DNA of 64,000 nucleotides from Marinobacter salarius (lineage in GTDB: Bacteria > Pseudomonadota > Gammaproteobacteria > Pseudomonadales > Oleiphilaceae): contig CP007152.1 of NCBI GenBank assembly GCA_000831005.1, positions 2,666,001 to 2,730,000 on the forward strand. The letters are read 5' to 3'. The notes beneath the pieces are model-generated. The model worked only from the letters and a program-made list of their open reading frames with translations. It was not told where the DNA came from and ran no database searches. This document shows positions 50,982-61,161 of this stretch, piece after piece (position 1 is the first letter of the stretch; each line of letters begins with the position of its first letter). The translations under genes and the position numbers were made by a program.

Positions 50982-52030
50982 GCGCCTACAACCCCTGCCG
51001 GTATCTGCATGGTGACGCAATGCAGGCTGCCTCCCTGTGTGATCAGTGGTCGACAGTTCACCGGAATCACTTCCCGCTCAGGGAAAACGTTCGACAGGGT
51101 GGCGACAGCGTCTTCATCCTGAGGCACCCCGTAAACCGGTACCAGCACGGCGCCGTTGATGACCAGGAAATTGGCATAGGTTGCGGGAAGGCGCTCGCCG
51201 TCTTCGTCATGGATGGCATCTGGCCAGGGCAGCGGGGTCAGGCGGTAGGGGTGGCCGTCAGCCTGGTGGAATTGCTGCAGCTCCTCCTCCATGGCCGCCA
51301 GGGCGCTGTAGTGCTCGTCGCTGACGTCCGGGCAGGCCACGTAACAGATATGGTCGGGGGCACAAAAGCGCGCCAGGGTGTCGATATGACTGTCAGTGTC
51401 GTCACCGGCAAGGTAGCCGTGGTTCAGCCAGAGGATGCGCTCGGCGCCCAGTGTTTCCGACAACAGGTGTTCAATACCGGCTCGATCCATGGATGGATTG
51501 CGGGAAGGCGTCAACAGGCATTCGCTGGTGGTCAGCAAGGTGCCTTTACCATCGGATTCGATAGAGCCTCCCTCGAGAACGAAGTCGACCGGTATCAGCG
51601 GTGTCGTGCCAAAGCTGCCAAAATTCGACAGGTGGCTGTTCAGGGCATTGTCCTTTTCCCAAGGGAATTTTCCGCCCCAGGCATTGAACCTGAAATCCAG
51701 TAATTCGTGGCCCTCGCCACGGCTAATGGCTAGGGGGCCGTGGTCGCGTGCCCAGGTATCGTTGGCCGGGGCAGGAACGGCCGCAACGCGGCCGGGCAAA
51801 CCGTTATCCTGAGCGAACTGATTAAGGTCCCTTTCCAGCTCCTGCAAACGGACAACATGCTCACAGCTGAGTAATACGTGTTGAAAACGCAAAACGGTCC
51901 GCGCGATCTCCATAAACACCGGCTCGACATCGGCGAGGATGTCGCTCCAGTCCGTTCCGGGGTGGGGCCAGGTAAGCATGATGGCACTTTGGGGTGCCCA
52001 CTCGGCGGGCATCACAGGTCTGGAAGTCAA
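50978..52030 (-). CDS. aguA: Agmatine deiminase
   Basis: Peptidyl-arginine-deiminase-fold enzyme, 350 residues, converting agmatine to N-carbamoylputrescine, the first step of the route completed by AguB. Family blocks: MPAEWAPQSAIMLTWPHPG, WARDHGPLAISRG, DFVLEGGSIESDGKGTLLTT, and the catalytic Cys near the C-terminus in QGGSLHCVTMQ. The start shown is TTG, with AAGG 10 bases upstream. ATG 52012, six codons in, is the alternative. Confidence 0.94.
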   Translation of the reverse strand: MTSRPVMPAEWAPQSAIMLTWPHPGTDWSDILADVEPVFMEIARTVLRFQHVLLSCEHVVRLQELERDLNQFAQDNGLPGRVAAVPAPANDTWARDHGPLAISRGEGHELLDFRFNAWGGKFPWEKDNALNSHLSNFGSFGTTPLIPVDFVLEGGSIESDGKGTLLTTSECLLTPSRNPSMDRAGIEHLLSETLGAERILWLNHGYLAGDDTDSHIDTLARFCAPDHICYVACPDVSDEHYSALAAMEEELQQFHQADGHPYRLTPLPWPDAIHDEDGERLPATYANFLVINGAVLVPVYGVPQDEDAVATLSNVFPEREVIPVNCRPLITQGGSLHCVTMQIPAGVVGA

Positions 52031-52104
52031 GTTGTGAACACCTTATCCAAAAGCCGCCATTCTAACGAACGAGCGGGGTTGCGTCAGGATGTGCAGAGGA
52101 TTTT

Positions 52105-52413
52105 TTAGCGGCTGGGCTTCAGTACCGCATGGATCACCCGGTCAGCTTCAAAGTACACGACAAAATCCGCGTAGTGCCATTGCGATATGGGTGGGTTGCC
52201 CACAGGCCCGGAGGTGCGGATCGGGTTGCCCCAGCCGTTGCGAACGCCGGACTGACTCATGCCAGTACGTGGAAGGTTTTCCTGTGCGCCGCGCTCAGCC
52301 TGCGACATCACTGGAACCCGAACCTCTTCCGCCACCGCGGTGGCAAGCGGGGCTACCGCCAGTCCTGAGAGGGCTGCGGCGGCGCAAACGGCTTTTATGG
52401 TGCGGTTTTTCAT
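52105..52413 (-). CDS. Small periplasmic protein, BamE/SmpA-like
   Basis: A 102-residue exported protein. A signal peptide (KNRTIKAVCAAAALSGLAVA, cleavage near TAVAEE) is followed by the compact motif set NLPRTGMSQSGVRNGWGNP, VGNPPISQWHYADFVVYFE, and DRVIHAVLKPS. 'Mark-repeat, GxP, WxYxxxxVYF, VxHxV' is the pattern of small BamE-like beta proteins found in Pseudomonas and relatives; their role is unknown. It starts 156 bases upstream of the PilZ gene's stop. I used ATG 52413 because the upstream extension lacks signal-peptide character. Confidence 0.75.
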   Translation of the reverse strand: MKNRTIKAVCAAAALSGLAVAPLATAVAEEVRVPVMSQAERGAQENLPRTGMSQSGVRNGWGNPIRTSGPVGNPPISQWHYADFVVYFEADRVIHAVLKPSR

Positions 52414-52568
52414 CAGTGACTTACTCCCTGGGATCGTCGTATCCGATTGAACGGGTTGCCTGGAAAATCTGGAAAGTGCCGTGGATGGTGCTCGCCAGAC
52501 ATTGATAAAACGTAATATCCACCAAAGACTAACAAAAGTCAGCCCGAATTCGATGATTTGTGGACCGT

Positions 52569-53156
52569 TTACTCTTTCTGTCGCTGGCGGATCTGCCATC
52601 GCATCACGTGGCGGGCGATTTGCTGTCGGTCGCTGTCCTGAATGTCGGTAAATTCCGTATGAACCCTGCCACCGCCGCTTTTGTCAGGTACAACGTCGAT
52701 GACTCTGGCAGTCGCCACTGGCTGAAACAGCTCCGGTGGCAGCGTCATTCTCAGGGCCAGTTGGTCACCGGCGGAAAAACGGTTGGTGGAGCTGTGGAAC
52801 GACAGCCCGCCTTCACTGAGTGTGACGTCCTGCCAGTCCCCAGGTTGCAACGGATTTTGCTCAAAGGCCATAATGCGCGCCAACGTATCCAGCTTCCCGT
52901 TCAGAGACTTGATCAGCGAGGTCAGCAGGCGGTCACGTTCTGCCAGGTTGGCGAGCTGTGCCCTGACATCCTGGTCCAGGCGTCTGAATTCCGAACGCAG
53001 GCTCTCCATGTGATTGCCGTTAAAGGGGTTTTCCCGATTAGCTTCACCAGGACCCAGCGTTCGGATTTCCAGGCCAATATGGTCACTGATGCGAAAGTAG
53101 TCCCTGCGATCAGAAGGATTATTCGCCGGGTTATTGTCGGGTGTCGTTTCAGACAT
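52569..53156 (-). CDS. PilZ-domain protein
   Basis: A 195-residue cytosolic protein with a possible cyclic di-GMP-binding PilZ domain. The RxxxR-type site lies in SDRRDYFRISDHIG (residues 16-22 region) and the D/NxSxxG motif in DVTLSEGGLSFHS. A helical insert of about 60 residues (LRSEFRRLDQDVRAQLANLA) separates them and may form a coiled coil. It is divergent from lolC, as PA2989 is in Pseudomonas. A diguanylate cyclase is also in this window. Confidence 0.85.
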   Translation of the reverse strand: MSETTPDNNPANNPSDRRDYFRISDHIGLEIRTLGPGEANRENPFNGNHMESLRSEFRRLDQDVRAQLANLAERDRLLTSLIKSLNGKLDTLARIMAFEQNPLQPGDWQDVTLSEGGLSFHSSTNRFSAGDQLALRMTLPPELFQPVATARVIDVVPDKSGGGRVHTEFTDIQDSDRQQIARHVMRWQIRQRQKE

Positions 53157-53270
53157 CTGGGCTCCATAACGCGGTATTATTGTTTCCTGATAGCAGTTTA
53201 GCAGCTTCCTGACGGTCCGTATCGCCGCAGGATTTTCGACAGACCAGAAGGCAGCGACAGGCTCCTCCCA

Positions 53271-54510
53271 ATGTTCAGACCCTTATCACTGTATGTCGGC
53301 TTGCGGTACACCGCGGCCAAACGACGTAATCACTTCATTTCGTTCATTTCCCTGACCTCCATGATTGGCCTGATGCTGGGCGTGGCTGTCCTCATCATCG
53401 TGTTGTCGGTGATGAATGGCTTCGACCGTGAGCTCAAGCAGCGGATTCTGGGCATGGTGCCTCACGCTGTGATCCAGGGTAACCCTGATCTTGATGACTG
53501 GCAGGAAGTGGACCGGAAAGTAGAGCAACACCCATCGGTGATCGCTGCAGCGCCCTTTATTCAGGGGCAGGGCATGGTCACGGGTGGCGGTGACGTTCGC
53601 GGCGTCATGCTCAATGGTGTACTGCCAGAGCAGGAGCGGAGCGTTTCCATCATTGAAAACCATATGATCGAAGGCGGGCTGGACGATCTGAAGTCCGGAG
53701 AGTTTGGCATCATTATTGGCCGGCAGATGGCCGCCAGCCTGCGCCTGCAATTGGGTGATCGGGTCACCGTGGTGTTGCCGGAAGCATCGGTAACTCCAGC
53801 CGGGGTATTGCCGCGACTGAAGCGATTCACGGTCAAGGGCGTATTCAGCGTCGGGGCGGAACTGGATGGCAACTACACCCTGATTCATATGGATGATGCA
53901 TCAAAGCTCATACGCACCGACGGCAAAGCCCAGGGCGTGCGCCTTCTGGTGGACGATCTGTTTCAGGCTCCGAAAGTGGCAGAAGAAGTTGCGCGCCAGC
54001 TGAGCGGTCGCCACTTCATATCTGACTGGACCCGAACCCATGGCAATCTGTTCCAGGCCATCCGCATGGAGAAGACCATGATCGGCCTGCTGCTGATGTT
54101 CATCGTCGCGGTGGCCGCGTTCAACATTGTGTCGACACTGGTGATGGTGGTTACCGACAAGACAGCCGATATCGCTATCCTGCGCACGATGGGCGCCACA
54201 CCCGGGCGAGTGATGCGGATCTTCATGGTTCAGGGCGCGGTGATTGGCATTACCGGCACCCTGGTGGGCACAGCGCTGGGCATTCTGGGTGCCTACAACA
54301 TCAGCGGGTTTATTGCCTGGCTGGAGGCTTTATGGGGCATCAGTTCCTGAGTGCAGACGTCTATTTCATCAGTTATCTGCCGTCCCAGCTGCAATGGCAG
54401 GACGTGTGGATCATCAGTGGTGCCGGCCTCGCATGAGTCTGTTGGCAACGATCTATCCAGCGTGGAGAGCATCCCGCGTCGACCCGGCAGAGGCCCTGCG
54501 ATATGAGTGA
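53271..54510 (+). CDS. lolC: LolC/LolE-family lipoprotein-releasing permease (two frameshifts)
   Basis: Inner-membrane permease that, with LolD, releases outer-membrane lipoproteins to LolA. The 413-residue protein has an N-terminal helix (ISLTSMIGLMLGVAVLIIVL), the family block VLSVMNGFDRELKQRILGMV, a periplasmic domain and three C-terminal helices. Single bases are lost near 54337 and 54432; restoring both gives LWGHQFLSADVYF and GAGLAMSLLATIYPAWRASR. Its stop overlaps lolD by eight bases. No lolE follows lolD, so this may be a single-permease (LolF-type) system; a lolE elsewhere cannot be excluded. Confidence 0.93.
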
Positions 54511-55212
54511 TTCAGCAACCATGAACGATGACAGGTCATTGGTGATCAACTGCGAAAAAGTAACCAGAACCTATAACGAAGGGCCGGGAAAGCTGACGAT
54601 TTTCTCGGACATTTCGCTTCAGGTATCGGCCGGCGAATCGGTAGGCATTGTTGGCAGCAGTGGTGCTGGCAAAACCACGCTGCTAAACCTGCTCGGGGGG
54701 CTGGATAAACCTTCTTCGGGTCATATTGATATCTGCGGGCAGGATATTCACCGGATGAGCGAATCCGGCCGGGCGCGTTTTCGCAATCGTCACTTGGGGT
54801 TTGTTTACCAGTTCCATCATCTGTTGCCGGAATTTTCGGCCCTGGAAAACGTCATGATGCCGGGTGCGTTGGGTGGCCGTGGCGTTCGCCAGGCCTCGGA
54901 ACAGGCAACCGCCATTCTCGAACGTGTCGGGTTAGGCGCGCGTCTGGGGCATAAACCCGGAGAACTGTCTGGTGGTGAGCGTCAGCGGGTGGCGATTGCC
55001 CGCGCCTGGTGAACGAGCCCGAGTGCGTCTTGATGGATGAGCCCACTGGCAATCTGGATGAGCAGACCGGGGAAAGCGTCCGCGAGCTTATCGAGTCGCT
55101 CAGGGACCAGATTGGCATTGCGTTCGTGTTGGTCACCCACGATATGGCCATGGCCAGGAGCCTGGGGCGGGTGCTTCGGCTGGAGCAGGGTGAACTGTTT
55201 CAGGAGCTTTGA
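54503..55212 (+). CDS. lolD: Lipoprotein-releasing ABC transporter ATPase LolD (one frameshift)
   Basis: ATPase that powers lipoprotein release, 236 residues. Walker A GIVGSSGAGKTTLLN, Q-loop FVYQFHHLLPEFSALENVMM, signature LSGGERQRVAIARAL, Walker B CVLMDEPTGNLD and the switch His in VLVTHDM. One base is lost near 55005, at ARA-LVNEPE. The 3' end overlaps that of the convergent DUF2062 gene by 13 bases, leaving no room for a lolE gene. Confidence 0.95.
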
Positions 55213-55772
55213 TGGGCGTCGGCGCCCGGCTTGGACTTGCGGGTGGCCCGGCGGTGGCGTATTCGAAGTAGCTGGCGCTCCCGCCAGTCGCTGCGGACCT
55301 TGCGCCGCCACAGGAATTGAATGACCAGATAGGCAAGGCAGGCCGAGCAGGTGGCCACCAGTACCGAGCCCAGGTAGAGAGGGATGCCGATATCCATCAG
55401 GCGGCCGCTGAGCCACGACCAGGACAACTGGATCTCGAAGTTCAGTACCGGTCTGTCCAGTATCCAGGCTCCAATCTTGTAATTGAAGTAGAACATCGGT
55501 GGCATGGTCACCGGATTGCTGATCCAGACGAGCACTACCGAAAGCGGCAGGTTGGCGTTGAACCAGATGGCGAAGAACGCAGCGGCAACCATCTGGAACG
55601 GCATCGGTATAAATGTCAGGAAAATACCGACCAGGAACGCCCTGGCGACGCTGTGGCGATTGATGTGCCACAAGTTGGGTTCATGAAGGATATCTCCGAG
55701 GAAGTGCAGCGACTCGATCGAGCGCACCCGTTCCGGCGTTGGTAGATAGCGTTTCATGAACTTCTTTGGCAT
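55200..55772 (-). CDS. DUF2062 domain-containing membrane protein
   Basis: A 190-residue inner-membrane protein with about four helices. Family features include LGDILHEPNLWHINRHSVA, then FLVGIFLTFIPMPFQMVAAA, NLPLSVVLVWISNPVTMPP and FYFNYKIGAWIL. The C-terminus is basic. In Pseudomonas the DUF2062 gene lies between lolE and comEC; here it directly follows lolD in opposite orientation. Function unknown. Confidence 0.88.
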   Translation of the reverse strand: MPKKFMKRYLPTPERVRSIESLHFLGDILHEPNLWHINRHSVARAFLVGIFLTFIPMPFQMVAAAFFAIWFNANLPLSVVLVWISNPVTMPPMFYFNYKIGAWILDRPVLNFEIQLSWSWLSGRLMDIGIPLYLGSVLVATCSACLAYLVIQFLWRRKVRSDWRERQLLRIRHRRATRKSKPGADAHQSS

Positions 55773-55852
55773 TGGGAAGTTCTGCCTGCTCGGGATAATG
55801 GTTCCGGGGTATGGCGGCTCCCGGAATTGACCAACTATCAGGAGGACAAGGA

Positions 55853-58245
55853 TTGTCCGGAAGTTTTATGGCCAGGGTCGGCCTCGTGGGCTTCGCCTGC
55901 GGCGTTATCTTACTGTATAGCTTGGCGGTCTTGCCACCTTTGCACTGGCTGATTTCCGCGACACCTATCCCGTTTGTCGCGATACTTCTCGCCAGGTCTC
56001 CGCTGTTCAGGGCGGTCGCAGTCCTGCTTGCTGGTGGGATTGTTGGCCTGGCCTGGGCGGCGCTGCAAGCGGACGGCCGGCAGCAGTCGGTGCTACCGAC
56101 GACACTGGAAGGCCTGGAACTGGACGTCTCGGGGTATCTTTGTGATGTCCCATCCGAAGGCAGCTTCGGTAGCGTCCGTTTCGCCTTTTGCGTGACTCAA
56201 TGGCATCTGCCCGAAGGCGACAGTACCTTTTCCGATGAGGATTTGCCGGATCGGTTGCGACTCGCCTGGTACGGCGATGAGGCCACGACCAGGCCCGGTC
56301 ATCGGCTGATACTCACGGTTGCGCTCAAGCGCCCCCACGGTGCCGTGAATCCGGAGGGGTTCCGCTACGAATCCTGGCTGTATCGGAAGGGGTTTGGTGC
56401 CACCGGCACAGTCCGCGAGCTTTCCCGCTCAGACCACCTTGAGTGCCCGTTTCGTTGCCGGTATCACCGCTGGCGGGGAGAACTGGTGGACGCTGTCTCG
56501 GGCAGCTGTCTGATGCGCGCCATTTCCCATTAATAACGTCCCTGATGATGGGCTACCGCGGGCATATGCAGCCCGAACACTGGGACGTTCTGAAAGCTAC
56601 CGGAACCATTCACCTGGTTGCTATTTCGGGTCTGCATCTGGGGTTGATTGCCGCTGGGGCAGGCTTCCTGTGCCGCCGCCTGCTGCTTTGTCTTCCTGAA
56701 CGTCGAGTATCGCCTGCGGCACTAAGAATGCTGGTTTTCCTTGTGGTCGCTAGCGCGAGCATCGGGTATGCGCTTGTGGCCGGGTTCTCCGTGCCCACCA
56801 GGCGGGCGCTTATTATGGTCATCATCGCCGGGTGGGTTCTCGTTGGCGCTCGGCAAACCGGGGTTTTTACGGGGCTGCTGACCGCGCTGGCCCTGGTGTT
56901 GTTAAGTGATTCGTTTTCGCCCTGGACCAGGGGTTCTGGCTTTCTTTCGGCGCCGTGATGGTTCTGGTGTTGCTGTTTGCCCTCCGTGTTGGCAGGACTG
57001 CTTGGCTCACGGGGCTATTGCTGGCCCAAGTGGCCGTCTTTGCCGGGCTCTGGCCGATATTATCCACCCTGGGGCAGCCTCAGCCTGTGCTCGGTCTGGT
57101 AGCCAACCTGTTTGCCATTCCCTGGGTATCGCTGGTGGTCATGCCGTTATTGGTCGTGGGAGCTTTTGTACTGGTATTGCTCCCCTCTGCGGATGCCCTG
57201 GTGATTGGCGTGTTGGATGCCGTTTTTGGGGTTCTGTGGCAGGGGCTTTCCTGGCTCGCGAACGTTGATCTTGTGCTGACGGTGCCCGCCCCATTGCAGG
57301 TTGCGGGATTTTCCTTGGTGGTTCTGATGGCTCTGCTGGTCCCTTTCAACGGGTTTCGGAAGGCGGCTGCCTGTGTCACGTCGTTATGGATTGCCATGAT
57401 CGTGTTTCGGGGCGAGGGGATGGAGGGGACGAACGAGACGGTCGCCCACCCTGAAATCTGGGTATGGGATGTCGGCCAGGGGCTATCCGTCCTGCTTCGC
57501 GAGCGGGACCGGGTGCTGCTCTACGACACTGGCCCGGCACTGGAGGGAGTCTACTCGTCGGTGGAGTCGGTGCTGATTCCCAATCTGAATGCTCTGGGCG
57601 TACGCCGCATTGATACCCTGGTAATCAGCCACGGCGATGGTGATCACGCCGGAGGGCTGCCATTGCTGTTCGACCGATTCAAAGTTGGGCGGATTGTTAC
57701 CGGCGAACCCGGGAGAGTTGCCGACAAGTTGCCCGTAGGCGTAAAGGTTGAGCCCTGTTCTGGCAGGTGGATGTCAAGATGGGCGATCTGGAACTGGAAC
57801 TCTGGCAAAGCGGGGCAGGGTTGAGGGTAATGACGCGTCCTGTGTGCTGACAGTATCGTCGGTTGTCCCGCCCGTTGAGGTGGTGTTGCCTGGCGACATA
57901 ACCCGCCGGGTGGAAGAGGAGTTTATGGCCCGGGCCGACCATTATCGGAATGATACCGACCGCTATCGGGTTGTGCTGGCACCCCACCATGGCAGCAAAA
58001 CGTCCTCATCGGAACCTTGGGTCGCCCGGATGGCTCCGAATCTCGCCGTAGTCAGTGCTGGCTACCGGCACCGTTTCGGTCATCCCCATGCAGACGTGGT
58101 TGAACGGTATCAGTCCGTTGGCAGCGATATCGCCAATACCGCTACCTCCGGCGCGATCAGGCTGGTTCTGGAGCCGGGTGGAGTGATAACCACAAAGGCA
58201 AGGGCCGCGACCCCGTTCTGGATTCGTAAACCCGAAACTCCCTGA
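55853..58245 (+). CDS. comEC: DNA uptake channel protein ComEC/Rec2 (four frameshifts)
   Basis: Inner-membrane channel for single-stranded DNA uptake during transformation. Repaired length is 798 residues. N-terminal helices and an OB-type domain come first. The competence channel domain carries ATGTIHLVAISGLHLGLI, FSVPTRRALIMV and LDQGFWLSFGAVMV. The C-terminal metallo-beta-lactamase-like domain has VGQGLSVLLRERDRVLLYDT and VISHGDGDHAGGLP. One base each is lost near 56502, 56922, 57760 and 57825. TTG 55853 is preferred because AGGAGG lies seven bases upstream. Four losses in one gene are the most in the window, so loss of function remains possible. Confidence 0.9.
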
Positions 58246-58337
58246 ACAGAGTGTAAAAACCGTGACATTCCGGGTGTGGCCTACACCGGCAGCTATGCTA
58301 AAGTAGCGCGGCTTGTAAACAATCAGGGAGACCAAGC

Positions 58338-58963
58338 GTGTTCGAGCTTTTGAAAGCCGGTGGCATCCTCATGGTGCCGATTCTTGCCTGTTCCATTCTT
58401 GCCCTTGCCATCATTCTAGAGCGCTTCTGGACGCTCAGACCGTCCAGGGTAACGCCTCAGCACACCATCAACGAACTGTGGCGGTGGATCAAGAAAAAGG
58501 AGCTTAACGGGCGCAAGCTCAAGGCACTGCAGGGGTCGTCTCCCCTGGGGCGGATCCTGGCCGGCGGGTTGATGAATGCCAAACATGGTCGCGAGATCAT
58601 GAAGGAAAGCATTGAGCACGAGGCGAGTCAGGTCATTCATGAACTGGAACGTTTCCTGAACCCCCTCGGGACCGTTGCGACCATTACGCCTCTCCTGGGC
58701 CTGCTCGGGACCGTGATCGGCATGATCAAGGTGTTTGCAGAGATCCAGCTCGCCGGTGTAGGCGATGCCGGTAATCTGGCCGGGGGTATTTCGGAAGCGC
58801 TGATTACGACGCTTCGGGCCTGAGCGTGGCCATACCAGCACTGATCTGCCACCGTTACTTTATTCGACGTGTCGATGAGTTGGTTGTCGGCATGGAGCAG
58901 GAAGCCATCAAGCTTGTGGAAGTGGTGCATGGCGACCGCGAAATTGACGTGGAAGGAGCCTGA
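58338..58963 (+). CDS. exbB: MotA/TolQ/ExbB proton channel protein (one frameshift)
   Basis: Proton-channel subunit that with ExbD energises a periplasmic or outer-membrane process. The 208-residue protein starts MFELLKAGGILMVPILACSI and has three transmembrane helices. The family block GTVATITPLLGLLGTVIGMI is followed by FAEIQLAGVGDAGNLAGGIS. One base is lost near 58810; repair restores EALITTASGLSVAIPALICH and the cytoplasmic tail ending DREIDVEGA. GTG start with AGGGAGA eight bases upstream. Confidence 0.93.
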
Positions 58964-58968
58964 ACACT

Positions 58969-59394
58969 GTGAAGTTCAAGCGTCAGAGAAGTCAGGAAGT
59001 CGGGGTAGACCTGACGCCACTGATCGATGTGGTCTTCCTGCTGCTGATATTCTTTATGGTGTCCACCACGTTTACCCGTGAGAGCCACCTCAATATCGAA
59101 TTGCCGGAAGCCAACGGTGAGCGGTCGGAATCCGAGGCGGAGTTGATTGATGTGGTCATCAACGCCGAGGGCCAGTACATCCTCAACGACCGAACCCTGG
59201 TGAATAATCGTCGGGAAACCCTGGAAAGGGCGGTTAGTGAACTGGCACAGGACAACACGTCGCTGCCGTTCATCATCACCGCGGATGCCCGTACCCCTCA
59301 CGAGTTCGTCGTGCGTGCCATGGATGTGGCGGGTCGTCTTGGTTTTGCCAAACTCAGCATCACCACCGAACGAGAGGCGGAAGGCAGTGAGTGA
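58969..59394 (+). CDS. exbD: Biopolymer transport protein ExbD
   Basis: Partner of ExbB, 141 residues. Its single transmembrane helix carries the proton-path Asp in TPLIDVVFLLLIFFMV. The periplasmic part has IELPEANGERSESEAELIDV and a TolR-like fold. GTG start, five bases after exbB. Its stop overlaps the msbA start. In this locus ExbBD is set with envelope genes (msbA, lpxK), unlike the TonB-linked pair. Confidence 0.95.
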   Translation: MKFKRQRSQEVGVDLTPLIDVVFLLLIFFMVSTTFTRESHLNIELPEANGERSESEAELIDVVINAEGQYILNDRTLVNNRRETLERAVSELAQDNTSLPFIITADARTPHEFVVRAMDVAGRLGFAKLSITTEREAEGSE

Positions 59395-61161
59395 CGCCAC
59401 GTCGACAGCCGAAGAGTCACACCAGCCGGCATCCAACTGGGGAACCTACAAACGCCTGTTGGCTTACGTAAAGCCTTTCTGGCTGGCGTTCTCGCTCGCC
59501 GTGGTTGGCAATATCATCTACGCAGCGGCTTCTACAGGTATGGCTGCGGCGATGGAATACGTCATTACGGCACTGGAAAATCCCACCGACAAGAACCGAA
59601 TTCTGCTGACGTTATTGATTGTTGGGGTGTTTGCCTTTCGTGGTGTCGGCACTTCATGAGCCAGTATTTCATCAGTTACGTTGGGCGGCAGGTTATTAAC
59701 GCCCTGCGCCAGCAAGTCTTCGACCGTTTGCTGAGCCTGCCGTCTCGCTATTTCGATGAGAACGCTTCCGGCCGGCTGGTTTCGAAGATCACGTACAATG
59801 TTGAACAGGTGGCGGATGCCACGACCAACGCCGTGACCATCACCCTCAGGGAAGGGCTTACCATTCTCGGCCTGCTGGGCTTTATGATTTACACCAACTG
59901 GAAGTTGACCCTTGTATTCCTGGCCGTGGGGCCGTTGATTGCCCTGGTGGTCAGCTACGCGAGTAAGCGCTTCCGCAGAATCAGCAAACGTATCCAGGGG
60001 TCGATGGGCGATATTACCCATGCGGCTTCCGAGTCCATCAGTGGCTATCGGGTGGTCCGTACCTTTGGCGGCGAGCACTATGAACGCGACCGCTTCCGCA
60101 AGGTCAGTGAGAAAAACCTGGAGCAGAGCCTGAAGATGGCTTCCACCCAGGCCATCAGCATCCCGGTTATCCAGGTGCTGGTGGCGATTGCCATCGCGGC
60201 ACTGGTGTGGACCATGCTGGCGCCGGAGATCCGTGGCGAAATGAGTACCGGCCAGCTTGTGGCCTTCATTACCGCCGCAACAACCATGGCCAAGCCCATT
60301 CGCCAGGTAACGTCCGTACATGCCAAGATCCAGCGTGGCGTTGCCGCTGCCCACGACGTCTTCGGAACCATGGACGAGGAACCGGAACACGATCCGGGCA
60401 CCTACGCGCCGGAACGGGTTAACGGCAACATTGAATTTGAAAGCGTGTCCTTCCGCTATCGTGACCAGTTGGACGACGTTCTCAAGGATATTTCCCTGAA
60501 CATACCCGCCGGTCAGAGTGTTGCCCTGGTCGGGCGTTCGGGCAGTGGCAAGTCGACACTGGTCAGTCTTTTGCCTCGTTTCTACGAGTACACCGGTGGG
60601 GATGTCCGTCTGGACGGCCACTCCCTGAAAGAATTCAGCCTGGAAGCCCTGCGCTCACAGATTGCGCTGGTGACCCAGAACGTGGTTCTTTTCAACGACA
60701 CCATTGCGGCCAACATTGCCTATGGCGCACTCCGCCACTGCAGTCGCGAGCAAATCACTGATGCAGCGGCCAAGGCCCATGCGCTGGAGTTCATCGAGCG
60801 TATGCCGGAAGGTCTGGATACCATGATTGGTGACAACGGCGTGATGCTTTCCGGCGGCCAGCGCCAGCGACTGGCCATTGCAAGGGCCCTGCTGAAAAAC
60901 GCACCGGTGCTGATCCTGGACGAGGCAACATCGGCCCTCGATACGGAATCGGAACGGCACATACAGGATGCACTGGAAACCGTCATGCAGGGTCGTACAA
61001 CGTTGGTCATTGCCCACCGGCTATCAACCATTGAAAAGGCGGATCGCATCCTGGTGATGGATGGCGGCAGAATTGTCGAGTCCGGTCGCCATGATGAATT
61101 GCTGGCCGAGGGCGGCGCCTACGCCCAGCTCCACCAGATGCAGTTCAGCGAGCAGGCATGA
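59387..61161 (+). CDS. msbA: Lipid A export ATP-binding/permease MsbA (one frameshift)
   Basis: Flippase that moves core-lipid A across the inner membrane; essential. The 591-residue protein has six helices, then the nucleotide-binding domain with Walker A VGRSGSGKSTLVSL, signature LSGGQRQRLAIARALL and Walker B VLILDEATSALD. One base is lost near 59652, at RGVGT-FMSQYFISY in the second helix. GTG 59387 overlaps the exbD stop, and msbA overlaps lpxK by four bases. Essential function argues the break is a sequencing error. Confidence 0.95.

Noticed and set aside
59518..60621. 367-codon open frame antisense to msbA
   Set aside because: The sense frame carries all ABC motifs, and the antisense frame has no domain.
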